A DNA stretch of 46,222 nucleotides from Pseudomonadota bacterium (lineage in GTDB: Bacteria; Pseudomonadota; Gammaproteobacteria; Burkholderiales; Burkholderiaceae_C): assembly GCA_963204815.1 (NCBI GenBank), contig CAUJHQ010000173.1:1-46222 (forward strand), in the 5' to 3' direction. The position numbers and the translations under genes are program-made. Shown piece after piece: positions 33,567 through 44,546 of this stretch; positions within the stretch are counted from its first letter, which is position 1; the number at the start of each line of letters is the position of its first letter. A model generated the notes under the pieces. That model worked only from the letters and a program-made list of their open reading frames with translations. It ran no database searches and was not told where the DNA came from.

Positions 33567-34706
33567 ATGCAAGTCAAGCTCAACGTGGTCGCCGCCGCCG
33601 CCTTTACCCTGGTGGCCGGTTCGGTTTTCGCCCAGGACCTGGTCGTCAAGATCGGCCACGTCGGCCCCACCAGCGGCGCCATCGCGCACCTGGGCAAGGA
33701 CAATGAAAACGGCGCCCGCATGGCGATCGACGAACTGAACGCCAAGGGCGTGATGATCGGCGGCAAGAAGGCCAAGTTCGAACTGCTCGCCGAAGACGAC
33801 GGCGCCGACCCGAAGCAGGGCACGGCCGCCGCGCAGAAGCTGGCCGACAGCAAGGTGAACGGCGTGATCGGCCACCTGAACAGCGGCACCACGATCCCGG
33901 CCTCGAAGATCTACAGCGACGCCGGCATTCCGCAGATCAGCCCGTCGGCCACGAACCCGAAGTACACCCGCCAGGGCTACAAGACCACCTTCCGCGTCGT
34001 CGCCGATGACGTGCACCTGGGCGGCACGCTCGGCAAGTACGCCGTCACGCAAGTGAAGGGCAAGAGCATCGCCGTCATCGACGACCGCACGGCCTACGGC
34101 CAGGGCGTGGCCGACGAGTTCGAGAAGGGCGTCAAGGCTGCCGGCGGCAAGACCGTGGGCCGCGAGTTCACGAACGACAAGGCGACGGACTTCACCGCCA
34201 TCCTGACCAGCCTGAAGGCCAAGAAGCCCGACGTGGTCTTCTTCGGCGGCATGGACGCCGTGGCCGGCCCGATGCTGCGCCAGATGAAGCAGCTGGGCAT
34301 CGACGCCAAGTTCATGGGCGGCGACGGCATCTGCTCGGGCGAACTGCCCAAGCTGGCCGCGGGCACGATGGCCGATGGCCAGGTCGTGTGCGCCGAAGCC
34401 GGTGGCGTCGAAGGCGAGGCGAAGAAGTCGCTCGAGGACTTCAAGGCCGCCTTCAAGAAGAAGTTCAACGCCGACGTGCAGATCTACGCGCCGTACGTCT
34501 ACGACGCCACGATGACGATGGTCGCCGCGATGCAGAAGGCCGGCTCGGCCGACCCGGCGAAGTACCTGCCCGAACTGAAGAAGATCACGCACAAGGGCGT
34601 GACGGGCACGATCGCCTTCGACGACAAGGGCGACATCAAGAACGGCGCGCTGACGCTGTTCACGTACAAGGGCGACAAGCGCGAGCAGATCGCCGTCGTG
34701 CGCTGA
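33567..34706 (+). CDS. Branched-chain amino acid type ABC binding protein, orphan
   Basis: A 379-residue periplasmic binding protein of the LivJ/LivK family (peripla_BP_6). The signal peptide covers residues 1-22 (ending VFA, then QD). The mature protein starts VVKIGHVGPTSGAIAHLGKD and has GVIGHLNSGTTIPASKIY, ISPSATNPKYTRQGYKTTFR and DDRTAYGQGVADEFEKG, all typical. CCGGAGG lies before the ATG. No liv permeases or ATPases accompany it, so it is an orphan that must use a transporter encoded elsewhere. Lysine-rich codons and a good ribosome site suggest high expression. A strong terminator follows at 34731. Confidence 0.93.
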   Translation: MQVKLNVVAAAAFTLVAGSVFAQDLVVKIGHVGPTSGAIAHLGKDNENGARMAIDELNAKGVMIGGKKAKFELLAEDDGADPKQGTAAAQKLADSKVNGVIGHLNSGTTIPASKIYSDAGIPQISPSATNPKYTRQGYKTTFRVVADDVHLGGTLGKYAVTQVKGKSIAVIDDRTAYGQGVADEFEKGVKAAGGKTVGREFTNDKATDFTAILTSLKAKKPDVVFFGGMDAVAGPMLRQMKQLGIDAKFMGGDGICSGELPKLAAGTMADGQVVCAEAGGVEGEAKKSLEDFKAAFKKKFNADVQIYAPYVYDATMTMVAAMQKAGSADPAKYLPELKKITHKGVTGTIAFDDKGDIKNGALTLFTYKGDKREQIAVVR

Positions 34707-34730
34707 GCCCTCCGGCCAGCCGCAACCGCA

Positions 34731-34754
34731 GGGCGCCCCACGGGGCGCCCTTTT
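34731..34754 (+). terminator. Rho-independent terminator after the binding-protein gene
   Basis: GGGCGCCC (34731-34738) pairs perfectly with GGGCGCCC (34743-34750) over a CACG loop and is followed by TTTT (34751-34754). It lies 24 bases after the binding-protein stop and 9 bases before the end of the convergent malQ gene. The short A-content upstream makes it mainly a plus-strand terminator. Confidence 0.88.
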
Positions 34755-34763
34755 CATTGCGGG

Positions 34764-36260
34764 CTACGGGTTCGACCGGCCGTACAGGCGCGCGAACTCC
34801 GCCAGGCGCTGCGCGTGCCAGGCGTGCACCTGGTTCCACTGGAAGCGCCACTCCCACCAGCCCGATTCCTTGCCGGGGTGGTTCATGCGGCAGCCGGTGG
34901 GCAGGCACAGCACGTCCTGCATGGCGTGGATGGCGGTGTCGGCCACGCTGGCGCAGGCGGCGCGGATCATCGTCCACGGCATGTCGTGGCCGTCGGTCGC
35001 GAAGTAGCCGCGCGCGAAGTGGCGCTCGTGGTCGGACGCGGTGGCCCACCAGCCGGCGACGGTGTCGTTGTCGTGCGTGCCGGCGTAGACCACGGTGTCG
35101 GGCTCGTGGTGGTGCGGCAGGAAACGGTCGCTCGCATCGCCCTGGAAGGCGAACTGCAGGATGCGCATGCCCGGGAACGCGAACTTCTTGCGCAGCGCCT
35201 CGACATCCGGCGTGATGACGCCCAGGTCCTCGGCGATCACCGGCATCGGGCCCAGCGCCTTCGCGATCGCCTTGAACAGCGCCTCGCCGGGCCCCGGCAC
35301 CCAGCGGCCCTTGACGGCCGTGGGCTCGCTGGCCGGAATCTCCCAGTGCGCCGCGAAGCCGCGGAAGTGGTCGATGCGCACGATGTCGACGAGCTCGAAG
35401 GTGCGGCGCAGCCGCTCCACCCACCACGCGTAGCCGTCCTTCGCGTGTGCGCTCCAGCGGTACAGCGGGTTGCCCCAGCGCTGCCCGGTGGCGCTGAAGA
35501 AGTCCGGCGGCACGCCGGCCACCACGGTGGGCCGGCCGGCGCCGTCGAGTTCGAACAGGTGCTGGTTCGCCCACACCTCGGCGCTCTGGTGGGCGATGAA
35601 GATGGGCGCGTCGCCGACGATCTGCACGCCCTTGCCGTTGGCATAGGCGCGCAGCTTCGCCCACTGGCGGAAGAAGCTCCACTGGCAGAAGGTCCAGAAG
35701 GCGATGCGCGCGGCGAGCTCGGCGCGCGCCTGCGCCAGCGCGGCCGCGTCGCGGGTGGCCAGCGGCCGCGGCCAGTCGCTCCACAGCTGCCCGCCCTGCG
35801 CCTCCACCAGCGCCATGAAGAGCGCGAAGTCGGGCAGCCAGCTGGCCTGGGCGGCGCAGAAGGCGTCGAACTCGGCGCGCTGCGCGGTGCTGGCGCCGGC
35901 CGCAAAGCGCGCGGCTGCACTCGCCAGCCGCGCCATGCGGTAGGGCACGACGGCGGCGAAGTCGATACGCTCGGGCTTCAGCGCCGGCACCGGCGCCAGG
36001 TCGGCCTCGTCGAGCCAGCCCTGGGCCTGCAGTTCGGCCAGGTCGATCAGCAGCACGTTGCCGGCGAAGGCCGAACTGCTCATGTAGGGCGAGTTGCCCG
36101 GGCCGATGCCGCCCAGCGGAAGGATTTGCCACAAGGACTGACCGCCGGAGACAAGCCAGTCGACGAAGTGGTACGCCGCGGGGCCGAAGTCACCCGAGCC
36201 GTGCGGCCCGGGCAGGGAGGTGGGGTGCAGCAGCACGCCGCTCGCACGGGGCAGTCTCAT
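34764..36260 (-). CDS. malQ: 4-alpha-glucanotransferase (amylomaltase)
   Basis: A 498-residue GH77 enzyme that transfers glucan segments between maltodextrins in the cytoplasm. Characteristic segments include SGVLLHPTSLPGPHGSGDFG at the start, QILPLGGIGPGNSPY, and VRIDHFRGF with the catalytic Asp around residue 293. The acid/base Glu is in VIAEDLG, and GTHDNDT holds the third carboxylate. It is the last gene of the glgP-glgB-glgX-malQ operon and overlaps glgX by four bases. In this setting it recycles short chains left by GlgX and GlgP. Confidence 0.95.
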   Translation of the reverse strand: MRLPRASGVLLHPTSLPGPHGSGDFGPAAYHFVDWLVSGGQSLWQILPLGGIGPGNSPYMSSSAFAGNVLLIDLAELQAQGWLDEADLAPVPALKPERIDFAAVVPYRMARLASAAARFAAGASTAQRAEFDAFCAAQASWLPDFALFMALVEAQGGQLWSDWPRPLATRDAAALAQARAELAARIAFWTFCQWSFFRQWAKLRAYANGKGVQIVGDAPIFIAHQSAEVWANQHLFELDGAGRPTVVAGVPPDFFSATGQRWGNPLYRWSAHAKDGYAWWVERLRRTFELVDIVRIDHFRGFAAHWEIPASEPTAVKGRWVPGPGEALFKAIAKALGPMPVIAEDLGVITPDVEALRKKFAFPGMRILQFAFQGDASDRFLPHHHEPDTVVYAGTHDNDTVAGWWATASDHERHFARGYFATDGHDMPWTMIRAACASVADTAIHAMQDVLCLPTGCRMNHPGKESGWWEWRFQWNQVHAWHAQRLAEFARLYGRSNP

Positions 36261-38356
36261 GGCGGTGTCTCGCGGTCGGGTGGGGGGGCGGCGTCGGCCA
36301 GCAGCACGAGGCTGCGGGCCCGCAGCATGAGGCGGGCGGCGCCGTGGCGGCGCCAGCGGCCGATGCCGTCGGGCTCGGCGGTGTCGAGCTCGGCGACCCA
36401 GTCGCCCGGCGGCAGCTCGAAGTCGAGGTCGAGGTCGCGCGCGTTCACCAGCAGCAGCAGCGGCGCACCGGCGCGGCCGGGGGCACCGATGTAGGCGCCG
36501 AGCACGCGCGAGGTGCGGTTGTTCCATTCGTCGGCCGTCGGCGCTTCGCCGGTGCGCCGCATCCAGGCCAGGTCGTGGCGGCCCTGCGCATCGGCCACGC
36601 CGGTGTACCAGCGGTTGGCCAGCGGCAGCCAGCGCCGCCGCAACGCGACCACGCGCGCGGTGAAGTCGATCAGCGCCTCGTCGGCCGCCGACCAGTCGAT
36701 CCAGGTGATCTCGTTGTCCTGGCAGTACGGGTTGTTGTTGCCACGCTGCGTGTGACCGAGCTCGTCGCCGGCGGCCAGCATCGGCGTGCCCTGGGCCAGC
36801 AGCACGGTGGCGAGCAGGCTGCGCTTGAGGCGCGCGCGCAACGCCAGCACCTGCGGGTCGTCGGTCGGGCCTTCCCAGCCGCAATTCCAGCTCAGGTTGT
36901 GGGCGTGGCCGTCGCGGTTGCCTTCGCCATTCGCCTCGTTGTGGCGCATGTCGTAGCTGACGAGGTCGGCGAGCGTGAAGCCGTCGTGCGAGACGACGTA
37001 GTTCACTGAATCGGCCGGCAACCGCCGTTGCGCCTGGTACAGGTCGGACGAGCCGGCCAGGCGCAGCGCGAACTCGCCGCGCGTGCAGTCGCCGCCGAGC
37101 CAGAAGGCGCGCACGGTGTCGCGGAACTTGTCGTTCCACTCCAGCCAGCCGGCCGGGAAGTTGCCGAGCTGGTAGCCGCCGGGGCCGATGTCCCAGGGCT
37201 CGGCGATCAGCTTCACGCCGGCGAGCACCGGGTCCTGCGCCAGTGCCTTGAAGAACGCGCCGTCGCGCTCGAAGCCGTGGCGCGCGCGGCCGAGCACGGG
37301 CGCGAGGTCGAAGCGGAAGCCGTCGACGTGCATCTGCTGCACCCAGAAGCGCAGGCTGTCCATCACCATCTGCAGCGTGTGCGGGTGCGCCAGGTCCAGC
37401 GTGTTGCCGGTGCCGGTGAAGTTCTCGTAGCCGGCGCGGTGTTCCGAAGGCAGCCGGTACCAGGACGCGTTGTCCAGGCCGCGCCAGGCGATCGTCGGCC
37501 CGCGGGCGTCGGTCTCGGCGGTGTGGTTGTAGACGACGTCGAGGATGACCTCCAGGCCCGCCGCGTGCAGCCGCCGCACCATGGCGCGGAACTCGTCGCG
37601 CGCGTTCGCGCCGGCGGCATAGCGCGGTTCCGGGCAGAAGAAGCCGACCGTGTTGTAGCCCCAGTGGTTGACGAGCCCGCGCTCGACGAGCGGGCGTTCG
37701 TCCAGGTGCTGATGCACCGGCAGCAGGCAGAGCGCAGTGACGCCCAGGCGCTGCAGGTGGGCGATGGCCGCGTCGCTGGCCAGCCCGGCGTAGGTGCCGC
37801 GTTGCGCCTCCGGCACGCCGCGCAGGCGCTTCGTGAAGGCACGCACGTGCAGTTCGTAGAGCACCGTGTCCTCGATCGGCGTCAGCAGGCGGGTGTCGCC
37901 CTGCCAGTCGAAGCGGCCCGGCGTCTCGTCGACGACGCGGGCCTTCAGCGCGCTGCGCGCGTTGTCGCGCATGTCCATGTGCTGCGCGTGTTCGGCGTCG
38001 GCGCCGAAATGCGGGTCGCGCCAGTCGAAGTGGCCGACGATCTCGCGCGCCCAGGGGTCGAGCAGCAGCTTGTGGGCGTTGAAGCGGTGCCCGCGGTCGG
38101 GGCGCCACGGGCCGTGCGCGCGAAGACCGTAGACGAGCCCGGGCGCGGCGCCCGGCAGGTAGCCGTGCCAGACGTCGCCGGTGCGCGCGGGCAGCGGCTG
38201 GCGGCAGAGCTCGGTGTGGCCGTCGGCGTCGAACAGGCACAGCTCGACCGCGCTCGCATGCGCCGAGAAGACGGCGAAGTTGACGCCGCGCCCGTCCCAG
38301 TGCGCGCCCATCGGCCAGGCGCGCCCGGCCTGCAGGCCGTGGCTCAGGCGGTCCAT
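36257..38356 (-). CDS. glgX: Glycogen debranching enzyme (isoamylase type)
   Basis: A 699-residue GH13 enzyme that cleaves alpha-1,6 branches left after phosphorylase action. The N-terminal CBM48-like domain begins [18 protein letters not shown]. The catalytic domain has VYNHTAETD, the nucleophile region [11 protein letters not shown] (around residue 348), the acid/base LIAEPWDIG and [12 protein letters not shown] chose ATG 38356 ([11 protein letters not shown]), which overlaps the glgB stop and gives the family-like start before GAHWDGRG. There is no separate ribosome site, so translation is probably coupled to glgB. Confidence 0.94.
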   Translation of the reverse strand: MDRLSHGLQAGRAWPMGAHWDGRGVNFAVFSAHASAVELCLFDADGHTELCRQPLPARTGDVWHGYLPGAAPGLVYGLRAHGPWRPDRGHRFNAHKLLLDPWAREIVGHFDWRDPHFGADAEHAQHMDMRDNARSALKARVVDETPGRFDWQGDTRLLTPIEDTVLYELHVRAFTKRLRGVPEAQRGTYAGLASDAAIAHLQRLGVTALCLLPVHQHLDERPLVERGLVNHWGYNTVGFFCPEPRYAAGANARDEFRAMVRRLHAAGLEVILDVVYNHTAETDARGPTIAWRGLDNASWYRLPSEHRAGYENFTGTGNTLDLAHPHTLQMVMDSLRFWVQQMHVDGFRFDLAPVLGRARHGFERDGAFFKALAQDPVLAGVKLIAEPWDIGPGGYQLGNFPAGWLEWNDKFRDTVRAFWLGGDCTRGEFALRLAGSSDLYQAQRRLPADSVNYVVSHDGFTLADLVSYDMRHNEANGEGNRDGHAHNLSWNCGWEGPTDDPQVLALRARLKRSLLATVLLAQGTPMLAAGDELGHTQRGNNNPYCQDNEITWIDWSAADEALIDFTARVVALRRRWLPLANRWYTGVADAQGRHDLAWMRRTGEAPTADEWNNRTSRVLGAYIGAPGRAGAPLLLLVNARDLDLDFELPPGDWVAELDTAEPDGIGRWRRHGAARLMLRARSLVLLADAAPPPDRETPP

Positions 38357-40542
38357 TCGAAGAACACCGTGGCCAGCGGCGGCACGCCGATCACGATGGA
38401 CTGCCCGCGCCCGTGGCTGTGCACCGCCTCGCTGGTGGCGGCGCCGAAGGGCGTGCCGACGTTGCTGCCGCCGTAGTACGCCGAATCGGTGTTCAGCCGC
38501 TCGCGCCAGGTGCCGGCCGCCGGCACGCCCAGGCGCAGGCCGTGGTGCACCACCGGCGCGAAGTTGCACACGACGAGCATCTTCTGCCCGTCGCGCCCAT
38601 GACGCACGAAGGCGAGCAGGCAGCGCTGGGCGTCGTCGTGCGTGATCCACTCGAAGCCTTCGGGCCCGAAGTCCTGCGTGTACAGCGCCGGCGACTCGCG
38701 ATACAGGCGGTTCAGGTCGCGCACCAGCTGCTGCATGCCGCCGTGTTCGGGCTGCGCGAGCAGGTGCCAGTCGAGGCTGGCGTCGTGGTTCCACTCGCGT
38801 TCCTGCGCGAACTCGCCGCCCATGAACAGCAGCTTCTTGCCCGGATGGCCGAACATGAAACCGTAGTACGCGCGCAGGTTGGCGAACTTCTGCCAGCGGT
38901 CGCCCGGCATCTTGCCGATCAGCGAGCCTTTGCCATGCACCACCTCGTCGTGGCTGAGCGGCAGCACGAAGTTCTCGTTGAAGGCGTAGACGAGACCGAA
39001 GGTCAGCTCGCCGTGGTGGTAAGGCCGGTGGATGGGGTCGCGCGACAGGTACTTCAGCGTGTCGTGCATCCAGCCCATGTTCCACTTGTAGTGGAAGCCC
39101 AGGCCGCCGGCGTAGGTGGGGCGGCTGACGGCGGGGAAGGCGGTCGATTCCTCGGCCAGCGTCACGGCCTGCGGGCGTTCGCCGCCAATGACTTCGTTGG
39201 TGCGCTTCAGGAAGGCGATCGCTTCCAGGTTCTCGCGACCGCCATGCACGTTCGGGATCCACTCGCCGGCCTTGCGGCTGTAGTCGCGGTAGAGCATCGA
39301 CGCGACGGCGTCGACGCGCAGGCCGTCGACGCCGTAGCGCTCCAGCCAGTAGAGCGCGCTGCCGACGAGGAAGTTGCGCACCTCCGTGCGGCCGAAGTTG
39401 TAGATCAGCGTGTTCCAGTCGTTGTGGAAGCCCTCGCGCGGATCGGCGTACTCGTAGAGGTGGGTGCCGTCGAACAGCGCGAGGCCGTGCGCGTCGGTCG
39501 GGAAATGCGCCGGCACCCAGTCGAGCAGCACGCCCACGCCGGCCGCATGGGCGCGGTCGACGAAGCGCCGGAAGCCGGCCGCCGAGCCGCCGCCGGCGGC
39601 GTCTTCCGGGCTCGCGAAACGCGCCGTCGGCGCGAACTGGCCGAGCGTCTGGTAGCCCCAGGAGCCGTCGAACGGATGCTCGCTCACCGGCAGCAGCTCG
39701 AGGTGGGTGAAGCCCATCTCCGCGGCGTAGGGCACCAGTTCGTCGGCGAGCTCGTCCCAGCTCAGCCAGCGGTGGCCTTCCTCGGGCTTGCGGCGCCAGC
39801 TGGCGAGATGCACCTCGTAGATGCTCATCGGCGCGTCGAGCGCGTTGGCGCGCTGGCGCTCGGCCGAGGGCGGCGCCACCGGCGGCATCGCCGCCACGAC
39901 GCTGGCCGTCGCCGGGCGAAGCTCGGCCTGGCGCGCGTAGGGGTCGGCCTTCAGCGGCAGCAGGCGGCCGGCGGCGTCGAGCAACTCGTACTTGTAGCGT
40001 GCCCCGGCGCCGACGCCGGGCACGAACAGTTCCCAGACGCCGCACTCGCGCCGCAGCCGCATCGGGTGGCGGCGGCCGTCCCAGAGATTGAAGTCGCCGA
40101 CGACGCTGACGCGCGACGCGTTCGGCGCCCACACCGCGAAGGCGGTGCCGTCGACGCTGTCCATCCTGCGCGGCGTCGCGCCCAGCACCTCGAAGGGGCG
40201 CAGGTGCGAGCCTTCGCCGAGCAGCCAGGCGTCCATCTCGCCGAGCACGGGGCCGAAGCGGTAGGGGTCCTCGAGCGTGTCGGTGCGGCCGTCGACCCAC
40301 GTGACCTTCAGCCGGTAGGGGCCGGCGCGCGCGACCTGGCGCTCGAAGATACCGTCGTCGTGCCGGCACTCGAACCGGCCGAGCGCAGCGCCGCCGGGCG
40401 TGAAGGCGCGCACCTCACGTGCCCCCGGCAGGAAGGCGCGGATCCAGCGCTTGCCGTCGGCGCCGACGTGCGGCCCGAGCAGCGCGAACGGGTCGCCGTG
40501 GCGGCCGCTGCGCAGCGCGTCGATGTCCGCGTCGGTCAGCAT
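38344..40542 (-). CDS. glgB: 1,4-alpha-glucan branching enzyme
   Basis: A 732-residue GH13 branching enzyme with its usual N-terminal beta domains ([17 protein letters not shown] and the CBM48 segment [18 protein letters not shown]). The catalytic barrel has nucleophile region [12 protein letters not shown] (around residue 412), acid/base LAEESTAFP and [12 protein letters not shown]. It makes alpha-1,6 branches during glycogen synthesis. The ATG overlaps the glgP stop by one base (TGATG). The gene is in the operon with the degradative genes rather than with glgC-glgA, so branching supply follows the degradation promoter unless there is internal initiation. Confidence 0.96.
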   Translation of the reverse strand: MLTDADIDALRSGRHGDPFALLGPHVGADGKRWIRAFLPGAREVRAFTPGGAALGRFECRHDDGIFERQVARAGPYRLKVTWVDGRTDTLEDPYRFGPVLGEMDAWLLGEGSHLRPFEVLGATPRRMDSVDGTAFAVWAPNASRVSVVGDFNLWDGRRHPMRLRRECGVWELFVPGVGAGARYKYELLDAAGRLLPLKADPYARQAELRPATASVVAAMPPVAPPSAERQRANALDAPMSIYEVHLASWRRKPEEGHRWLSWDELADELVPYAAEMGFTHLELLPVSEHPFDGSWGYQTLGQFAPTARFASPEDAAGGGSAAGFRRFVDRAHAAGVGVLLDWVPAHFPTDAHGLALFDGTHLYEYADPREGFHNDWNTLIYNFGRTEVRNFLVGSALYWLERYGVDGLRVDAVASMLYRDYSRKAGEWIPNVHGGRENLEAIAFLKRTNEVIGGERPQAVTLAEESTAFPAVSRPTYAGGLGFHYKWNMGWMHDTLKYLSRDPIHRPYHHGELTFGLVYAFNENFVLPLSHDEVVHGKGSLIGKMPGDRWQKFANLRAYYGFMFGHPGKKLLFMGGEFAQEREWNHDASLDWHLLAQPEHGGMQQLVRDLNRLYRESPALYTQDFGPEGFEWITHDDAQRCLLAFVRHGRDGQKMLVVCNFAPVVHHGLRLGVPAAGTWRERLNTDSAYYGGSNVGTPFGAATSEAVHSHGRGQSIVIGVPPLATVFFEWTA

Positions 40543-42986
40543 CAGCGGCCCGGTTCCAGGCCCCAGACCCGGCGCGCGTACTCGCCGATCGTGCGGTCGG
40601 AGGAGAAGACACCCATGCCGGCGACGTTCGCGATCGCCTTCTTCGCCCAGCCTTCGCGGTCGCGGAACAACGTGTCGACGCGGGTCTGCGCCGCGGCATA
40701 GCTGTCGAAGTCGGCGAGCAGCAGGTAATGGTCGCCGCCCCACAGCAGCGAGTCGACGAGGCCGCGGTAGCGCGCCGGCTCGTCGGCCGAGAAGGCGCCG
40801 CCCGCGATGGCGTCGAGCACCGCCTTCAGGCGCGGGTTCTGCTCGTACAGGCGCAGCGGCTGGTAGCCGGCGGCGCGCTGCGCCGCGACCTCGGCGGTGC
40901 TGAGGCCGAAGATGAAGATGTTGTCGTCGCCGACGTTCTGCCGGATCTCGATGTTGGCGCCGTCGTCGGTGCCGATGGTGAGCGCGCCGTTCAGTGCCAG
41001 CTTCATGTTGCCGGTGCCCGACGCCTCGGTGCCGGCGGTCGAGATCTGCTCCGACAGGTCGGCCCCGGGCATGATCACCTCGGCCACCGAGACGCCGTAG
41101 TTCGGCACGAAGACGATCTTCAGGCGGCCCTTCAGCCGTTCGTCGTGGTTGACCACGCTGCCGACGTCGTGGATGAGGCGGATGATGTTCTTTGCCATCA
41201 CGTAGCTCGACGCCGCCTTGCCGGCGAAGACCACGGTGCGCGGCACCCAGTCGGCGCCGGGGTCGGCCAGCATGGCCTGGTAGCGCGCGATGACGTGAAG
41301 CACATTGAGCAACTGGCGCTTGTATTCGTGGATGCGTTTCACCTGCACGTCGAACAGGCTCGCGGGGTCGACCACGAGGCCGGTCGCGGTCTCGATGTGC
41401 GCGGCCAGCCGCACCTTGTTGGCGTGCTTGACGGCCATGAACTCGCGGCGGAAGCCGGCGTCGTCGGCCAGCGGCGCCAGCCGGCGCAGCTCGGCGAGGT
41501 CGAGGCGCCAGCCGCGGCCGATGCGGCCGTCGATCAGCGCCGCGAGGCCCGGGTTGGCCTGCGCCAGCCAGCGGCGTGGCGTGACGCCGTTCGTGAGGTT
41601 CGTGAAGCGCTCGGGCCACAGCGCCGCGAAGTCGGCGAAGATCGTCTTCACCAGCAGCTCGGAGTGCAGCGCCGAGACGCCGTTGACCTTGTGGCTGCCG
41701 ACGATGGACAGGTGCGCCATGCGCACGCGGCGGTCGCCGTTCTCCTCGATCAGGCTCAGGCGGCGCAGGAAGCCGTCGTCGCCCGGCCGCAGCTTCGCAG
41801 CCTCGACGAGGAAGTCGTGGTTGATGCGGAAAATGATCTCCAGGTGGCGCGGCAGCACGTGCTGCATCAGCGCCACTGGCCAGGTCTCCAGCGCCTCGGG
41901 CATCAGCGTGTGGTTGGTGTAGCTGAAGACGCGCTGCGTCAGCGCCCAGGCCTCGGCCCAGGGCATGCGGTGCTCGTCGCAGAGAAGGCGCATCAGTTCG
42001 GCGACGCCGATGGCCGGGTGGGTGTCGTTCAGGTGGATCGCGACGCGGTCCGCCAGCGAACCGAGGCTGCCGTGTTCGGCGAGGTGGCGCGCGAGGATGT
42101 CCTGGATCGACGCGCTGGTGAAGAAGTACTCCTGGCGCAGCCGCAGTTCGCGGCCGGCCGGCGTGCTGTCGTTCGGGTAGAGCACCCAGGAGATGTTCTC
42201 GAACGCGTTCTTGTACTCGGCGGCGCGCGCGTAGTCGCCGCTGTTGAAGGCGTGCAGGTCGATCTGCGCCGGCGCCACCGCCTTCCACAGCCGCAGCGTG
42301 CTCACGCGTTCGGTGCCGTGGCCCGGCACGACCATGTCGTAGGCCTTGGCGCGCACCTCGCCGGCGTGGCGCCAGGTCGGCGCGGGACCGGGCGATTCCG
42401 GGTGCTCGACCCAGCCGCCGAAGCGCACCGGGTAGTCGAGCCCGGCGCGCGGAAACTCCCACGGCGTGCCGTCTTCCAGCCAGGGGTCGGGCCGCTCGAC
42501 CTGGCGGCCCTGCTGGATGCCTTGCGCGAACATGCCGTACTCGTAGCGGATGCCGTAGCCGAACGACGGCAGGCCCAGCGTGGCCATCGAATCGAGGAAG
42601 CAGGCCGCGAGGCGGCCGAGGCCGCCATTGCCGAGCGCGGCATCGGGCTCCTGTGCGGCCAGGTCTTCGAGTGTCGCAGCGTGGCGCGCCGCGGCCTCGG
42701 CTGCCGGCCCCTGCAGGTCGAGCGCGGCCAGCGCGTTGCCCAGCGTGCGGCCGATCAGGAATTCCATCGACAGGTAGTAGACGCGCCGCGCCTTGCGCGC
42801 GCGGTCGGCGGCATCGCCGGCCACCCAGCGGCGCGACAATTGTTCGCGCGCCACCTGCGCCAGCGCATGCATCATGTGGGCAGGCGTGGCCGCCGCCGGC
42901 TCGACCGCCACGGTGGACAAGAGGTGGTGGTCGAACTGGCTGCGCAGGGCGTCGGGCAGGCGGGTGTCGGAGAGGGTGGGTGTCAT
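40542..42986 (-). CDS. glgP: Glycogen phosphorylase
   Basis: An 814-residue PLP-dependent phosphorylase that releases glucose 1-phosphate from glycogen. N-terminal [36 protein letters not shown] and [13 protein letters not shown] are typical. The PLP lysine lies in [23 protein letters not shown] (around residue 660). It is the first gene of the minus-strand glgP-glgB-glgX-malQ operon. No good ribosome site is seen before the ATG. A possible -35 box TTGACG reads on the minus strand at 43077-43072, about 90 bases upstream, with only a poor -10 partner. Confidence 0.97.
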   Translation of the reverse strand: MTPTLSDTRLPDALRSQFDHHLLSTVAVEPAAATPAHMMHALAQVAREQLSRRWVAGDAADRARKARRVYYLSMEFLIGRTLGNALAALDLQGPAAEAAARHAATLEDLAAQEPDAALGNGGLGRLAACFLDSMATLGLPSFGYGIRYEYGMFAQGIQQGRQVERPDPWLEDGTPWEFPRAGLDYPVRFGGWVEHPESPGPAPTWRHAGEVRAKAYDMVVPGHGTERVSTLRLWKAVAPAQIDLHAFNSGDYARAAEYKNAFENISWVLYPNDSTPAGRELRLRQEYFFTSASIQDILARHLAEHGSLGSLADRVAIHLNDTHPAIGVAELMRLLCDEHRMPWAEAWALTQRVFSYTNHTLMPEALETWPVALMQHVLPRHLEIIFRINHDFLVEAAKLRPGDDGFLRRLSLIEENGDRRVRMAHLSIVGSHKVNGVSALHSELLVKTIFADFAALWPERFTNLTNGVTPRRWLAQANPGLAALIDGRIGRGWRLDLAELRRLAPLADDAGFRREFMAVKHANKVRLAAHIETATGLVVDPASLFDVQVKRIHEYKRQLLNVLHVIARYQAMLADPGADWVPRTVVFAGKAASSYVMAKNIIRLIHDVGSVVNHDERLKGRLKIVFVPNYGVSVAEVIMPGADLSEQISTAGTEASGTGNMKLALNGALTIGTDDGANIEIRQNVGDDNIFIFGLSTAEVAAQRAAGYQPLRLYEQNPRLKAVLDAIAGGAFSADEPARYRGLVDSLLWGGDHYLLLADFDSYAAAQTRVDTLFRDREGWAKKAIANVAGMGVFSSDRTIGEYARRVWGLEPGR

Positions 42987-43266
42987 GAAGGCAGGTCGGT
43001 TGGCATCGACGCGGACAAGGCTTGCATGGGCCGTGCCGGCAACGCGCAGTGTCCGGGAGCGCAGCCGTTGGCGTCAACCCACAGGGCTCGCGCAATTTCG
43101 TAGTGTGACTACATTGCGACTGACGACCGAACAGCCTGTCGAGGCAAGATTCTTTTTCCCATAATGAGATAGCCAAGCTACTTCAAGTCGATCATCAGAT
43201 AGTTCGATTGGCCATGCGCTGTAATTGAGCTGCAGTCACGGGCCCAAAACAATACTGGAGACCAGC
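42987..43266. promoter_or_regulatory. Divergent glgP/glgC regulatory region
   Basis: This 280-base gap drives both arms of glycogen metabolism. It is clearly richer in A and T from about 43140 onward than the rest of the window. For glgC, a possible promoter is TTGAGC (43225-43230) with AACAAT (43248-43253), 17 bases apart, which would put the start very near the GGAG ribosome site. CATAAT at 43160-43165 is another -10 candidate without a good -35. For glgP, TTGACG on the minus strand (43077-43072) is the best -35. The palindrome at 43099-43113 lies between the two. No coding sequence is supported here. Confidence 0.55.
43099..43113. promoter_or_regulatory. Palindrome CGTAGTGTGACTACA, HexR-like operator
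   Basis: GTAGT (43100-43104) and ACTAC (43108-43112) form an inverted repeat around GTG, within a 15-base site that differs at one outer base from TGTAGT-N3-ACTACA. HexR, a repressor of central sugar metabolism in Proteobacteria, binds sites of the form TGTAnT-N3-AnTACA as I remember them. The site lies upstream of the possible glgP -35 and before the glgC start, so it could act on either gene. Assignment to HexR is tentative. Confidence 0.5.
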
Positions 43267-44532
43267 ATGTCACCGATCAACGTCACCCCGAGTTTCGACC
43301 TCCCGCGGCGCGCCGTCGCCCTCGTCCTCGCGGGCGGGCGCGGCAGCCGACTGAAGAACCTGACCGACAGCCGCGCCAAGCCGGCGGTGTATTTCGGCGG
43401 CAAGTTCCGCATCGTCGACTTCGCGCTCTCGAACTGCATGAACAGCGGCATCCGCCGCATCGGCGTCATCACGCAGTACAAGAGCCACAGCCTGCTGCGC
43501 CATCTGCAGCGCGGCTGGGCCTTCCTGAAGACCGAGATGAACGAATTCGTCGACCTGCTGCCGGCGCAGCAGCGCGTCGACGAGGAAAGCTGGTACCGCG
43601 GCACCGCCGACGCGGTCTACCAGAACCAGGACATCCTGGCCGCCTACAAGGCGGACTACGTGGTGGTGCTGGCCGGCGACCACGTCTACAAGATGAACTA
43701 CGCGCAGATGCTCGCCGACCACGTCGCGATGGGCCGCGAGTGCACCGTGGGCTGCATCGAGGTGCCGCGCGCCGAGGCCAAGGCCTTCGGCGTGATGGCC
43801 ATCGACGACAAGCGCGGCATCGTCGACTTCGTCGAGAAACCGGCCGACCCGCCGCCCATGCCGGGCAAGCCCGACCGTGCGCTCGCCAGCATGGGCATCT
43901 ACATCTTCAACTCCCGCTACCTGTACCGCGAGCTCGAGCGCGACATGAACGACGCGTCGTCGAGCCACGACTTCGGCAAGGACATCATCCCGAAGATGGT
44001 GCGCGCGGGCGTCGCCGCGGCGCACCCGTTCGAGCTCAGCTGCGTCGGCACCAAGCCCGGGAGCGAGCCGTACTGGCGCGACGTCGGCACGATCGACGCC
44101 TACTGGGACGCCAACATCGACCTCACGGCGACGGACCCGATGCTCAACCTGTACGACACGAGCTGGCCGATCTGGACCTACCAGCCGCAGTTGCCGCCGG
44201 CGAAGTTCGTGCACAACCAGGACGACCGCCGCGGCCTGGCGATCGAATCGCTGGTGTCCGGCGGCTGCATCGTGTCGGGCGCGGTGTACCGCTCGGTGCT
44301 GTTCTCGCAGGTGCGCGTGCACTCGTACTCGGCGGTCAACTGGGCGGTGCTGCTGCCGGGCGTGCAGATCGGCCGTCACGCGCGTGTGACGCGTGCCGTC
44401 ATCGACCGCGACTGCATGGTGCCCGACGGCATGCTCATCGGCGAGGACGCGGCCGCCGACGCGGCACGCTTCTTCCGCACCGAGTCGGGCATCACGCTCG
44501 TCACGCGCGACATGCTGCGCAAGCTGCAGTGA
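43267..44532 (+). CDS. glgC: Glucose-1-phosphate adenylyltransferase (ADP-glucose pyrophosphorylase)
   Basis: A 421-residue enzyme that makes ADP-glucose from ATP and glucose 1-phosphate, the committed step of glycogen synthesis. The nucleotide-binding segment is [26 protein letters not shown] near the N-terminus. [33 protein letters not shown] and the late left-handed beta-helix domain ([19 protein letters not shown]) follow in order. ATG 43267 is chosen: GGAG lies six bases before it, while an upstream in-frame ATG start at 43225 would add 14 residues of non-family sequence. glgA follows 14 bases later. Confidence 0.96.
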   Translation: MSPINVTPSFDLPRRAVALVLAGGRGSRLKNLTDSRAKPAVYFGGKFRIVDFALSNCMNSGIRRIGVITQYKSHSLLRHLQRGWAFLKTEMNEFVDLLPAQQRVDEESWYRGTADAVYQNQDILAAYKADYVVVLAGDHVYKMNYAQMLADHVAMGRECTVGCIEVPRAEAKAFGVMAIDDKRGIVDFVEKPADPPPMPGKPDRALASMGIYIFNSRYLYRELERDMNDASSSHDFGKDIIPKMVRAGVAAAHPFELSCVGTKPGSEPYWRDVGTIDAYWDANIDLTATDPMLNLYDTSWPIWTYQPQLPPAKFVHNQDDRRGLAIESLVSGGCIVSGAVYRSVLFSQVRVHSYSAVNWAVLLPGVQIGRHARVTRAVIDRDCMVPDGMLIGEDAAADAARFFRTESGITLVTRDMLRKLQ

Positions 44533-44546
44533 GCGGCCGGCCGACG

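Noticed and set aside
34764..40369. Apparent fusion of malQ with glgX, and of glgX with glgB, in extended frames
   Set aside because: Upstream extensions show no family sequence; each gene has its own normal start overlapping the previous stop.
38344..43176. One continuous minus-strand frame of about 1600 codons over glgB and glgP
   Set aside because: It is the glgB frame running on through glgP in another frame because stops are rare in GC-rich DNA. The start of GlgB (40542) and the glgP reading frame are both clear from family motifs.
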